A DNA stretch of 64,000 bases from an uncultured bacterium (lineage in GTDB: Bacteria; Cyanobacteriota; Vampirovibrionia; Gastranaerophilales; Gastranaerophilaceae): positions 39,575-103,574 of the forward strand of contig CASFPN010000031.1 of assembly GCA_949296425.1 (NCBI GenBank), given 5' to 3'. Below, piece after piece: positions 34,569 through 42,540 of this stretch (position 1 is its first letter; each line of letters begins with the position of its first letter). The notes beneath the pieces are model-generated. The model ran no database searches. It had not been told where the DNA came from and was given only the letters and a program-made list of their open reading frames with translations. Position numbers and translations under genes: made by a program.

Positions 34569-34940
34569 TTATTTGATATTAGGTAAAATTGCACAAATAT
34601 AGCACAAAGGAACTAATAAAGAAAGAGTGAAAAGAATATATTCAAAGATTGTTTTAATTTTAGACGTTTCGATGTTGGGAAGCTGCTTTATAGTTTTTAT
34701 TCTAAAACAGTCTATTATAAATAAAATAAATTCTGCAATAAAAAAGTTTGCAACAAATATTACGGAAGCATTCAACAGCAGTACTACTGCAAAGAAAAGT
34801 CCATAAGAAGACGTTGTAGTATGCAAAATTAAATGATATATTTTTTCGGCAATTATTGTTAGAATACTTGCTGATATGCAGAATAAATAAAATAAACCGA
34901 TTGTTTTACCGAATTTGAAAGTTAAAGTATTTCTGAACAT
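34569..34940 (-). CDS. Small integral membrane protein, unknown
   Basis: 123 residues with three or four hydrophobic segments (TIGLFYLFCISASILTII, GLFFAVVLLLNASVIFVANF, then IAEFILFIIDCF and the C-terminal LFTLSLLVPLCYICAIL). Lys-rich loop between. No conserved motif recognised. It follows the 34968 gene by 27 bases in the same direction and may share its transcript. Confidence 0.6.
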   Translation of the reverse strand: MFRNTLTFKFGKTIGLFYLFCISASILTIIAEKIYHLILHTTTSSYGLFFAVVLLLNASVIFVANFFIAEFILFIIDCFRIKTIKQLPNIETSKIKTIFEYILFTLSLLVPLCYICAILPNIK

Positions 34941-34967
34941 GGATAAATTTTATCATTTAGGTTTAAA

Positions 34968-35510
34968 TTAATCAACATTATATTTTGTTGCTTCTTTGTT
35001 AATCATTTCCATATATCTTTTGTTATTTTTTTCTGCAAAGCTAATTGCTTTTTTGCGTGCAGCATCTGTTCCTCCGAGTTCTGAGGCATAAAATCGTCTG
35101 GCATAAGAAAATCTGTCAAGCCCTTTTGTTTTTGCAGGTTTGTAAATTGCAGTATTGTATTCATAATATTCTTTGTTTTCAGGATATGTTAAAAAACCTA
35201 CTGTTGCTGCATCCGGATATAAAAGAACCGATGCGCCTTTTGTTTTTTCCTGAATTTCATGGGCATACTGTGCTGCGGCATCTGTCGGATTTGTCAAATC
35301 AGAGAAATTTGCCAGAGTTATTTTCGTGTGCCAGTTATCTATATTTTCATCTTTAAGATAGTAATTATAATTTTTTGTTTTGCTTTCCGGGTTTGAAAGA
35401 AGGTATGTTTGTTTGTCAAATTTTATTTTATCTACCTGCGCAAAGACCGCACATGTTGTAAATGCAAATAAATTAAATAATATAAAGCTCAGTTTTAAAA
35501 GTTTATTCAT
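34968..35510 (-). CDS. Secreted protein of unknown function
   Basis: 180 residues with a signal peptide of about 25 residues ending CAVFA before QVDKIKF. The mature part is Tyr- and Lys-rich, mixed alpha/beta, and Cys-free. The pattern (YLLSNPESKTKNYNYYLKDE, then ASVLLYPDAATVGFLTYPEN) suggests a compact periplasmic domain. No family recognised. First gene of a possible pair with the membrane protein at 34569. Confidence 0.65.
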   Translation of the reverse strand: MNKLLKLSFILFNLFAFTTCAVFAQVDKIKFDKQTYLLSNPESKTKNYNYYLKDENIDNWHTKITLANFSDLTNPTDAAAQYAHEIQEKTKGASVLLYPDAATVGFLTYPENKEYYEYNTAIYKPAKTKGLDRFSYARRFYASELGGTDAARKKAISFAEKNNKRYMEMINKEATKYNVD

Positions 35511-35628
35511 AAAAAATCCTTTCTTTCATTGTTCTTAAAAATTATCCCTTTTATCATTGTAAAAATCTATTACCCTTTTTGTTAATTGAACTGTTTATTG
35601 TATAATATTTTGTATAAGGAGATGAGAT

Positions 35629-36186
35629 ATGCCATTTGAATTTATTCCGCAAAAGATAAAAGATGTAATTCTTGTAAAACCTAAGGTTTTTGGCGATAAC
35701 CGCGGATTTTTTATGGAAAGTTATAAAAAATCTGATTTTGTTGCTAATGGAATAGATGTTGAATTCAATCAGGATAACCATTCAAAATCAACAGCGCATG
35801 TGCTTAGAGGACTTCACTATCAGGAAGCTCCTTACGGACAGGCAAAGTTAGTCAGATGTTCAAGAGGGAGAATTTTTGATGTTGCGGTTGACATAAGACC
35901 GGAATCAGAAACTTTCGGACAGTATGTAAAAGTTGAACTTTCAGAAGATAATAAACACATGCTTTTTATTCCGGAAGGATTCGCACATGGATTTGTGGTT
36001 TTATCAGATGAAGCTGAACTTCTTTATAAAGCAAGCGGTGAGTATGCTCCTCAGGCTGACAGAGGTGTTCTCTGGTGTGATAAAGATATAAATATTGACT
36101 GGGAAATTGACTTTGAACCGATATTGTCAGAAAAGGACATGGGGCAAAAATCTCTGCAAGAAATATTTCGGAAGGTAGGAAGATAA
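35629..36186 (+). CDS. rfbC: dTDP-4-dehydrorhamnose 3,5-epimerase
   Basis: 185 residues, normal length. Cupin-fold epimerase, third step of dTDP-L-rhamnose synthesis. HVLRGLHYQEAPYGQAKLVR carries the catalytic His; FIPEGFAHGFVVLSDEAELL and Tyr in YKASGEYAP are conserved. AAGGAG lies before the ATG. First gene of the cluster rfbC-rfbB-GT92-rfbD. Its stop codon lies inside the left arm of the repeat 36182-36348. Confidence 0.96.
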   Translation: MPFEFIPQKIKDVILVKPKVFGDNRGFFMESYKKSDFVANGIDVEFNQDNHSKSTAHVLRGLHYQEAPYGQAKLVRCSRGRIFDVAVDIRPESETFGQYVKVELSEDNKHMLFIPEGFAHGFVVLSDEAELLYKASGEYAPQADRGVLWCDKDINIDWEIDFEPILSEKDMGQKSLQEIFRKVGR

Positions 36187-36348
36187 GAGGGTAGGAGGAA
36201 GGCTGTTTACATGTATAAAAATTTAGTTATATGGAAAGATTCTGTCTATTTAATAAAAGAAATATATAAACTTGCTGATATGCTTCCGAAATCTGAAGAT
36301 TACAATTTAAAAAGCCAGTTAAACAGCTTGTCTTCCTACCCTCTTATC
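36182..36348. repeat. 167-bp inverted-repeat element carrying the start of a 23S-rRNA IVS protein
   Basis: Arms GATAAGAGGGTAGGAGGAAG then GCTGTTTA (36182-36209) and a near-exact inverted copy (36320-36348). Between them, from the ATG at 36211, about 39 codons read YKNLVIWKDSVYLIKEIYKL then ADMLPKSEDYNLKSQLNS, matching the N-terminal third of the four-helix-bundle proteins found in 23S rRNA intervening sequences (L-x-V-W ... IYKL ... FP..E.Y.L.SQL). The rest of that protein is gone: the frame runs into the right arm. Related arms occur at 9955, 39180, 44967 and 63890. Confidence 0.75.
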
Positions 36349-36385
36349 CTATTATTTTCTAAAAAACAATTTGGAGGTAACGATA

Positions 36386-37366
36386 GTGTCTAAATCAATT
36401 CTCGTCACCGGCGGTGCCGGATTTATCGGAAGCTGTTTTGTAAGATATATGTTAAAAAATCATCCTGATTATAAAATTGTTAATCTTGATGCACTAACTT
36501 ATGCAGGGAATATCGAAAATCTTGACGATGTTAAAGATAATCCCAATTACAAATTTGTTCATGGAAATATATGTGATAAAAAACTTGTCCTGGAGCTTGT
36601 TGAGCAGGTCGATGCAGTTGTTAATTTTGCGGCAGAATCCCATGTTGACAGATCAATTACAGGACCTGAAATTTTTATTGAAACAAACGTCAAAGGAACT
36701 TTGCATTTATTGCAGGCGGCAAAAGAATTTAAAACAGAGCGATATTTGCAGGTTTCTACAGATGAAGTATACGGAACCCTTGGTAAAACGGGATATTTTA
36801 CGGAAACAACTCCGCTTGCTCCAAACAGCCCGTATTCTGCCTCAAAAGCTTCTGCGGATATGCTTGTCAGGGCTTACCATGAAACTTATAATATGCCTGT
36901 TCTGACAACAAGATGTTCGAATAACTACGGACCTTATCAGTACCCTGAAAAACTTATTCCTTTCTTTATTTCAAAATTATTGAGAGGTGAGAAAGTGCCG
37001 GTTTACGGCGACGGAATGAATGTTCGCGACTGGCTTTATGTATATGATCATTGCGCCGCAATTGATACAGTTTTACATAAGGGCAGAGTTGGAGAAGTCT
37101 ATAACATCGGCGGACATAACGAGAAAACAAATATTGAAATTACCCATCTTATTTTGGATGCTATGGGTAAGGATGAAGCTTCGATTGAATACGTAAAAGA
37201 CAGACTAGGGCATGACAGACGTTACGCAATCTGCAACGATAAAATTCAAGCGGAACTCGGCTGGAAACCGTCTTTGACATTTGAAGAAGGAATTAAAATT
37301 ACGATTGACTGGTATTTAAATAATCAGGACTGGATGAACGCTGTAATGGCTAAGAAGAAAGACTAA
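36386..37366 (+). CDS. rfbB: dTDP-glucose 4,6-dehydratase
   Basis: 326 residues from a GTG start at 36386, which has GGAGGTAAC 8 bases upstream; a TTG at 36371 overlaps that site. Extended SDR: ILVTGGAGFIGSCFVRYML (NAD site), STDEVYG, and YSASKASADMLVRAYHETYN (Y-x3-K), then RCSNNYGPYQYPEKLIPFFI. Second step of dTDP-L-rhamnose synthesis. Normal length. Confidence 0.96.
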   Translation: MSKSILVTGGAGFIGSCFVRYMLKNHPDYKIVNLDALTYAGNIENLDDVKDNPNYKFVHGNICDKKLVLELVEQVDAVVNFAAESHVDRSITGPEIFIETNVKGTLHLLQAAKEFKTERYLQVSTDEVYGTLGKTGYFTETTPLAPNSPYSASKASADMLVRAYHETYNMPVLTTRCSNNYGPYQYPEKLIPFFISKLLRGEKVPVYGDGMNVRDWLYVYDHCAAIDTVLHKGRVGEVYNIGGHNEKTNIEITHLILDAMGKDEASIEYVKDRLGHDRRYAICNDKIQAELGWKPSLTFEEGIKITIDWYLNNQDWMNAVMAKKKD

Positions 37367-37370
37367 TTAT

Positions 37371-38333
37371 ATGAAACATTTTTTGAAAAAAATTTTATCC
37401 ATAGAAAATCATATAAATGACAATGCATACTTGGTAAAGGTTATTAAATTTTTGGGTCTGACATTTAAAATCCCTGTTTATAAAAAACTAAAACCATTGA
37501 ATAATTTCTTTGTTAAACTTCCTCCTGTGTATTTGTCTATAGTTGCTATATCTAAAAATGAAGCACCTTATATAAAAGAGTGGATTGAGTATCATAAACT
37601 TGTCGGTGTTGAAAGATTTTATTTTTATGACAACGGTTCAACGGATAATACTCGGGAAGTTTTGGAACCGTATATAAAAGAAGGTCTGGTTGTTTATAAT
37701 TATTGTGAAGGTAAAGCTATGCAGATTCCGGCGTATGCTGATGCGTTATACAAATATAAAAATCAAACCCGCTGGATGGCAATAATTGATTTGGATGAAT
37801 ATATAGTTCCGGTTGAAAAAGATAATATTCCAGATTTTCTCAAAGATTATGAAGCTTTTGGGGGTGTCGGAATAAATTGGGTCGTTTTTGACAGCAGCGG
37901 ACATAAAACAAAGCCTTTAGCAGATGGCGGACTTATTACCGCGAACTATAAATGCGTAAAGAAAGATTATAATTGGTCAGGTAATACTCATATAAAATCA
38001 ATAGTTAACCCCAAAGAAGTTAAATCGGTTTTTCACCCGCATTTTTGTGTGTTTAAAAACAAGAAATATACCGTGGATGAAAATTTTAAGCGAGTTATCG
38101 GATGTTTTACCGAGTTTCATTCTTCAAATAAAATTCGTGTAAATCATTATTATTGCAAGTCCGAAGAAGAATATTTGAAAAAAGTAGCACGCGGACGTGC
38201 CGTAAACGGACAAGAAAAGCCGTTTTATAAAGATTGTTTGAATTTTCCTAATGCAGTTAATGATTATGTAATACAAAGGTTTGTTCCGCAGCTGAAAAAG
38301 AGAATGAATGTGATAGAGGAAATTGAAAAATGA
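37371..38333 (+). CDS. Glycosyltransferase family 92-like protein
   Basis: 320 residues. After about 55 variable residues comes LSIVAISKNEAPYIKEWIEY, then HKLVGVERFYFYDNGSTDNT, the nucleotide-sugar binding start of GT92 (DUF23-type) GT-A enzymes. ARWMAI-like WMAIIDLDEYIVP has the D-x-D metal site; WVVFDSSGH and HPHFCVFKN are further family marks. It lies between rfbB and rfbD, 4 bases after one and overlapping the other, so it probably adds a sugar, perhaps rhamnose, to a surface glycan. No membrane segment. Confidence 0.85.
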   Translation: MKHFLKKILSIENHINDNAYLVKVIKFLGLTFKIPVYKKLKPLNNFFVKLPPVYLSIVAISKNEAPYIKEWIEYHKLVGVERFYFYDNGSTDNTREVLEPYIKEGLVVYNYCEGKAMQIPAYADALYKYKNQTRWMAIIDLDEYIVPVEKDNIPDFLKDYEAFGGVGINWVVFDSSGHKTKPLADGGLITANYKCVKKDYNWSGNTHIKSIVNPKEVKSVFHPHFCVFKNKKYTVDENFKRVIGCFTEFHSSNKIRVNHYYCKSEEEYLKKVARGRAVNGQEKPFYKDCLNFPNAVNDYVIQRFVPQLKKRMNVIEEIEK

Positions 38334-39148
38334 AAATACTTGTAACAGGTGCAAAAGGAATGCTCGGACAGGATTTATGCCCGATACTGGAAGATAATGG
38401 ATATGAAGTTATTGAAACTGACATTAATAATCTAGATATTACAAATGCACAACAGGTGAAATCCGTTCTGGAAGAAAACAAGCCGGATATTGTTATTCAT
38501 TGTGCGGCTTATACTAATGTCGATAAAGCGGAAGAAGATTTGAAAACCGCAGAGCTGATTAATGTTACCGGCACTGAAAATATTGCAGAAGTGTGCGGCA
38601 GATCAGGAATTACTATGGTATACATTTCGACTGATTACGTGTTTGACGGAACAAAAAATTCGCCCTATAAACCTGATGACAGAACAAATCCTATAAACAA
38701 TTACGGAATGACAAAGTATGAGGGGGAAGAAGCTGTCAGGAGCCTTTGTGCGAAGTATTATATAGCAAGAACATCATGGCTTTACGGACACCACGGCAAA
38801 AACTTTGTCGAGACAATGCTTTCTCTGGCTGACAAACCCGAAATTAAGGTTGTGGATGATCAGGTTGGCTGCCCCACATGGACATGTGAACTTGCAAATG
38901 GTATTGTAAAACTTCTGTCACAACCTTACGGAACATACCACGTCTGCGGCTCGGGTTCAACAAGCTGGTACGGGTTTGCAAGAGAAATTTTTGTTCAATC
39001 CGGTTTGAAAGTTAATCTGCTCCCTTGCACTACATCAGAATTCCCGCGTCCTGCAAAACGGCCTGTATATAGCGTTATGGAAAACAATAGAATTTGCAGA
39101 AACTGGCAGACAGCTTTGAAGGATTATTTACAACTTAGAATTTTGTAG
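38330..39148 (+). CDS. rfbD: dTDP-4-dehydrorhamnose reductase
   Basis: 272 residues. SDR: KILVTGAKGMLGQDL (NADPH), YISTDYVFDGTKNSPYKPDD, NYGMTKYEGE (Y-x3-K). Final step to dTDP-L-rhamnose. The ATG overlaps the GT92 stop (ATGA). The C-terminus looks complete though a little short. Repeat sequences start about 30 bases after the stop. Confidence 0.95.
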   Translation: MKILVTGAKGMLGQDLCPILEDNGYEVIETDINNLDITNAQQVKSVLEENKPDIVIHCAAYTNVDKAEEDLKTAELINVTGTENIAEVCGRSGITMVYISTDYVFDGTKNSPYKPDDRTNPINNYGMTKYEGEEAVRSLCAKYYIARTSWLYGHHGKNFVETMLSLADKPEIKVVDDQVGCPTWTCELANGIVKLLSQPYGTYHVCGSGSTSWYGFAREIFVQSGLKVNLLPCTTSEFPRPAKRPVYSVMENNRICRNWQTALKDYLQLRIL

Positions 39149-39179
39149 TTAATTTTCTGAAGCCGGATGTCAAGATGTT

Positions 39180-39290
39180 TGCGAAACTAAGAAGATAGGA
39201 AGGTATAAGGGGTAAGCTATTTACATTAAAAAGCTTGTTTTGCAATACAATCTCTTATCTTCTGCTACCCTATTCCTGATTAGGTAGAGT
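39180..39290. repeat. Inverted-repeat element of the 36182 family (degenerate copy)
   Basis: GAAACTAAGAAGATAGGAAG then GTATAAGGGG at the left and TCTCTTATCTTCTGCTACCC on the right recall the arms at 36182. Internal AAGCTTGTTTTGC matches the AGCTTG of the other right ends. The gap 39149-39525 holds this copy, then upstream block copy 3, and no larger gene. Confidence 0.45.
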
Positions 39291-39338
39291 TGCAGCCCAA
39301 AACTTTTTATCCCCTCTAAAGAAGTATGGAGAGAGGGG

Positions 39339-39416
39339 ATGTCATCCCTAAATATAACGAAATGTAAAAACGGATTTAAAACGGCCGAACTCATTGTTAT
39401 ACTTGCAATAGATTAG
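39339..39416 (+). CDS. Possible micro-ORF resembling a prepilin leader
   Basis: ATG (39339) with GAGAGGGG just upstream opens a 25-codon frame ending TAG. It reads KCKNGFKTAELIVILAI at its core, which matches a prepilin N-terminus (K-x-G-F-x-x-A-E-hydrophobic). It coincides with copy 3 of the dispersed block, and the other three copies keep the same frame (KCKNEFK...E). It may be a relic or a coincidence of a regulatory sequence; a true product is not proven. Confidence 0.25.
   Translation: MSSLNITKCKNGFKTAELIVILAID
39355..39403 (+). promoter_or_regulatory. Dispersed upstream block, copy 3
   Basis: The 27-bp core at 39355-39381 has one mismatch to copies 1, 2 and 4. TTTAAA (39375-39380) and TATACT (39398-39403) are 17 bases apart, as in copies 1 and 2. 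The start codon of the EF-hand gene is 171 bases from the core start. Confidence 0.55.
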
Positions 39417-39525
39417 AATAGGACATGGTGAGTGTTGGCAATTATTATCTTCAAAAATACTTTATATAAATATAAGTTATTTGCTGTATATACGAGTGAA
39501 GTATTAAAGAGAAAAGGAGATTATT

Positions 39526-39993
39526 ATGGCATTTGTTAACAACAATTTTACTACAACTAAAGTTGGTGGGCCGTCGAGCAAACCTATCGGTCAAACATCT
39601 AATGTACAAAGGGGAGGGGGCACATTCTCTGTAAATTCTGTATTTTGTGAGGGTGCTAATCGTGCGAACAATTTAGCCCAAGCAGATGGGAAAAAACAAA
39701 CCGATGAAACAGTTGACGTGTTCAAAAAGCTGGATAAAGACGGTGATTTGAAAGTTTCTGCACAGGAATATACCGATAATATTGTTGCTGAATATATGAA
39801 TAACGGTGGAGAGCTTCCATTAGGCTATAATAATATAGCAGACTATATTGCGGATAAGTTTGCAGAATTCAAGCAGTTTGCGGGCGATGATAATTCTATG
39901 AATATTGATGAGTTTAGAAGTATGGTTGAAGCGCGTTTAACCGGTTCTGAAGCTTCCAAGCCTGAATCATCTCTCAAACCTGAATCTAATTAA
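39526..39993 (+). CDS. EF-hand calcium-binding-like protein
   Basis: 155 residues with no signal peptide. One canonical EF-hand loop, DKDGDLKVSAQE (D1, D3, D5, E12), near residue 73. A shorter acidic loop, GDDNSMNIDEF, near residue 126 may be its partner. The N-terminus is Gly/Ser/Thr/Asn-rich and the C-terminus has a repeated KPESSLKPES segment. Bacterial EF-hand proteins buffer or sense calcium; nothing more can be said. AAAGGAG lies 7 bases before the ATG. Downstream of block copy 3; terminator after the stop. Confidence 0.7.
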   Translation: MAFVNNNFTTTKVGGPSSKPIGQTSNVQRGGGTFSVNSVFCEGANRANNLAQADGKKQTDETVDVFKKLDKDGDLKVSAQEYTDNIVAEYMNNGGELPLGYNNIADYIADKFAEFKQFAGDDNSMNIDEFRSMVEARLTGSEASKPESSLKPESN

Positions 39994-40017
39994 ATTAGAA
40001 ATCTGAAAAGATAAATT

Positions 40018-40053
40018 AAAAAGCCCGACAAATAATAATGTGTCGGGCTTTTT
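40018..40053. terminator. Bidirectional intrinsic terminator
   Basis: A stem of about 13 bp (AAAAAGCCCGACA / TGTCGGGCTTTTT) with an AT-rich loop, between the convergent EF-hand and phage-like genes. Confidence 0.85.
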
Positions 40054-40059
40054 AGTATT

Positions 40060-40470
40060 TTATCCGGAAATAGAATTATATTCCGTGCGCAGTTCGCTAA
40101 TTTGTGAATTGTAATATTCAAGCCATGTTGTGTCCTCGTCTTTTAAAGACGGTTCAGCAAGTGCTCTTATCCTTTTTTTGTCAAGTTCATCCAATTCATC
40201 CTGAATTTCTTTAAGCCGTATTGCATTTTGGATTTTTAGCTGCTTTGCGCTGGTTTCTTGATCTGTCAATTTCTTCCAGACACCGTTTTCTTCGCTGTAT
40301 TGTGTTTCATCAACTGCAATAACTGTATTTTCAAACGGGATAATTATTTTTCCGCTGCTTTGTTCCTCTATAAGGCTTATCCAGTATTCGTCAGTTATTT
40401 CTATTGCTCCGTCAAAGTTTTCTTCATAAAATCCGTAATCTTTGTTATTTTTTGTTCCGTAATATTTCAT
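40060..40470 (-). CDS. Phage tail fibre assembly/chaperone-like protein
   Basis: 136 residues. An N-terminal beta-rich part (KYYGTKNNKDYGFYEENFDG, then ITDEYWISLIEEQSSGKIII) and a C-terminal coiled coil with RIRALAEPSLKDEDTTWLEY, a composition often seen in tail-fibre assembly proteins and in XkdW-like proteins encoded next to tail fibres. It lies 9 bases after the tail-fibre-like gene in the same direction. Assignment rests on this neighbour and the general pattern. Confidence 0.55.
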   Translation of the reverse strand: MKYYGTKNNKDYGFYEENFDGAIEITDEYWISLIEEQSSGKIIIPFENTVIAVDETQYSEENGVWKKLTDQETSAKQLKIQNAIRLKEIQDELDELDKKRIRALAEPSLKDEDTTWLEYYNSQISELRTEYNSISG

Positions 40471-40479
40471 TTTTCCTCC

Positions 40480-41169
40480 TTAGTAGCCGATTGCCATCCA
40501 CGTCATATCATAAAAAAGTCCGCTGCTGCCCACTTCAAAATTAGTTAGCGAGTAGCTCATAAAACCTGTATCAGATCTTGTGTAATTAGCGCCATAGCCT
40601 TTTTTGGTGAAAACAGGGCATACAAATGTTGAAAAGGCTATGGGAAATGTTACACGTGAGGCGGTAGAATAACCCCATTGTACGACCATTCCGTTTGTTA
40701 ATTTTAAATAACCTGATGTATCTTTATTAACTATTCCGCAATGCGAGTACCAGTCTGACCAGGTTTCAGAAGACAAATTTCTTGTAAAAATTTCAGGGTT
40801 TTCCCCGTCACAGAACCAGATCTGTTTTATAACGGAATCCTCGTCACCGGTTACGATAAGTGTTCCTGAAGTGCCTTTGGGGATGTTTTCAGGAGTGTAA
40901 ACCGTTGAAAATATATATGTGCCTTTGGTTGTGTAGTCATCTAAATCAGTTCCGTCCTCAGTAACGGTGTGTTCATTGATTAATTCGGTTTTATCGGCTT
41001 TTTCATTATCCATCTGTGCCAGCTGTTCTGCAATGTCCGAAAAATCTTCATTGCAAGCGGCTTTATTTGCATCAATTTTATCGGCAAGTGCAATAAAATT
41101 TGCGTTGACCTCACTGGCTTTTGCCTTGGTACCGGGAACAAAAGAATACGGTATCATTGAATTAGTCAT
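40480..41169 (-). CDS. Phage tail fibre-like protein with knob domain
   Basis: 229 residues. The N-terminus SFVPGTKAKASEVNANFIAL is typical of tail fibre proteins of tailed phages. The middle (DDYTTKGTYIFSTVYTPENI ... ETWSDWYSH) resembles pyocin-knob receptor-binding modules, and the C-terminus (SGYLKLTNGMVVQWG ... FEVGSSGLFYDMTWMAIGY) resembles gp53-like tips. No other phage gene is nearby, so this pair is a remnant or a domesticated adhesin cassette. Good translation signals (AAAGGAAATTT before the ATG) argue that it can still be expressed. Confidence 0.7.
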   Translation of the reverse strand: MTNSMIPYSFVPGTKAKASEVNANFIALADKIDANKAACNEDFSDIAEQLAQMDNEKADKTELINEHTVTEDGTDLDDYTTKGTYIFSTVYTPENIPKGTSGTLIVTGDEDSVIKQIWFCDGENPEIFTRNLSSETWSDWYSHCGIVNKDTSGYLKLTNGMVVQWGYSTASRVTFPIAFSTFVCPVFTKKGYGANYTRSDTGFMSYSLTNFEVGSSGLFYDMTWMAIGY

Positions 41170-41246
41170 AAATTTCCTTTCCGACTAATTTAATGAAAAA
41201 ATGTATATTTAAAAAAGGCGTTTGAATAACTTATTATACCACGTGT

Positions 41247-41276
41247 TTGCAAAATCCGTCAATATTGTGATAATAT
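41247..41276 (+). promoter_or_regulatory. Promoter of acpS, giving a leaderless mRNA
   Basis: TTGCAA (41247-41252), 18-base spacer, TAATAT (41271-41276); the ATG begins 6 bases later (41283), at the expected transcription start. Confidence 0.6.
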
Positions 41277-41282
41277 TAATTT

Positions 41283-41627
41283 ATGGCAATAGGTGTTGAT
41301 ATAGAAGATATTTCAAGGTTTAAGGATAAATCGGATGAATTTATCCGCAGAATTTTTACAGATTTGGAACAGGAATACTGTTACAGATTTTCAAAGCCGG
41401 AAAGCCATTTTGCCGTTCGTTTTTGTGCTAAAGAAGCTGTAATAAAAGCATTAACCGCACTAAAGGTCAAAGGAATTCAACTAAATGAAATAGAAATTTT
41501 TCATAACGAAGATAAATGTCCTCAGATACGAATTTTAAAACCTTTAGACAAAAAAATAAACTTTCAGTTGAGTCTTTCTCATGACAGATCAAAGGCTATA
41601 GCTTTTGTTACTGCTGAAGAACAATAG
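41283..41627 (+). CDS. acpS: Holo-[acyl-carrier-protein] synthase
   Basis: 114 residues. Transfers phosphopantetheine from CoA to acyl carrier protein. IGVDIEDISRF (metal-binding Asp) and AVRFCAKEAVIKAL (Lys-Glu) are the conserved sites; the C-terminal LSLSHDRSKAIAFV matches the family. No Shine-Dalgarno; see the promoter entry. Its 3' end overlaps the convergent pheA by 20 bases. Confidence 0.93.
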   Translation: MAIGVDIEDISRFKDKSDEFIRRIFTDLEQEYCYRFSKPESHFAVRFCAKEAVIKALTALKVKGIQLNEIEIFHNEDKCPQIRILKPLDKKINFQLSLSHDRSKAIAFVTAEEQ

Positions 41628-42480
41628 CTTTGCTTTTTTTGTAGGAGCCTAAAAATCTCATAAATGTTATTTTTTCTTTTATTTCTTTAATGGTATTCAT
41701 AATTTTAGGATCATGAATGTGTCCGTCAAAGTTTACGATAAATATATAATCTCCGAAATGGTGTTTTGACGGGCGGGATGCTATATATGAAAGGTTAATA
41801 TTGTTTTTCATGAAAATTTCAAGAATATTCAAAAGGGCTCCGGGTTTGTTTTCAGTTGAAAATGCAATTGATGTTTTGTCATTACCTGTTTCTTCAGTTT
41901 CAAAATCACCAATCAGAATAAATCTTGTCTGATTTGACTTATCATCGTTAATATTTTCTTTTAAAACGTTTAAATTGTATATTTCCGCTGTTTTTTTGCT
42001 GCCGATTGAAGCGTATGTCAGGTTGTAATTTTGAAGGCTTCTGGCTGCTTCTGCGGTACTCGGGGCTTCGATAATATTTACATTAAAAGGCATTTCATTA
42101 TGGATAAAATTCTGACACTGCGCAAGTGCCTGCGGGTGTGAAATTATCCCCGTTATTGATGAAAATTCCGTTGTTCTGGCAAGAAGACAATGGCAAATCG
42201 GCATATAATACTCAGATAGAATCCTTATATTAGGATTTTTTGTTGTCATAAGATTATCAAGAGATTCTCTTACGGTTCCTTCAATAGAATTTTCAACAGC
42301 CAGAACGCCCAGAGTGTCGGGGTTACTGTCAACATATTCAACAACCTGTCTTATTGTTGTTAATGGTGTCGGGTATGCATTGATGTTAAATTTGTCGCAG
42401 AAATAATCTTTTGCCATTTCCGTGAAAGAGGCTTGCGGCCCTAAATATGCTACTGATTTTACTGTTTCAAAATTTAACAT
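41608..42480 (-). CDS. pheA: Prephenate dehydratase
   Basis: 290 residues. Converts prephenate to phenylpyruvate for phenylalanine synthesis. N-terminal PDT domain: YLGPQASFTEMA, VLAVENSIEGTVRESLD, SNQTRFILIGD (Thr-Arg-Phe motif). C-terminal ACT domain (ENKPGALLNILEIFMKNNIN, then SRPSKHHFGDYIF), which binds Phe for feedback inhibition. No chorismate mutase domain. AAGGAG lies before the ATG. Confidence 0.95.
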   Translation of the reverse strand: MLNFETVKSVAYLGPQASFTEMAKDYFCDKFNINAYPTPLTTIRQVVEYVDSNPDTLGVLAVENSIEGTVRESLDNLMTTKNPNIRILSEYYMPICHCLLARTTEFSSITGIISHPQALAQCQNFIHNEMPFNVNIIEAPSTAEAARSLQNYNLTYASIGSKKTAEIYNLNVLKENINDDKSNQTRFILIGDFETEETGNDKTSIAFSTENKPGALLNILEIFMKNNINLSYIASRPSKHHFGDYIFIVNFDGHIHDPKIMNTIKEIKEKITFMRFLGSYKKSKAIVLQQ

Positions 42481-42540
42481 TTGCGATTACTCCTTATTTC
42501 TAATATGATAATTATAACAGAGAGAAAATATCGAGGCAAT

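Noticed and set aside
36211..36393. A 60-codon frame treated as a complete protein
   Set aside because: Only the first 39 codons match the four-helix-bundle family; the rest is the repeat arm and the rfbB leader. Listed as part of the repeat element instead.
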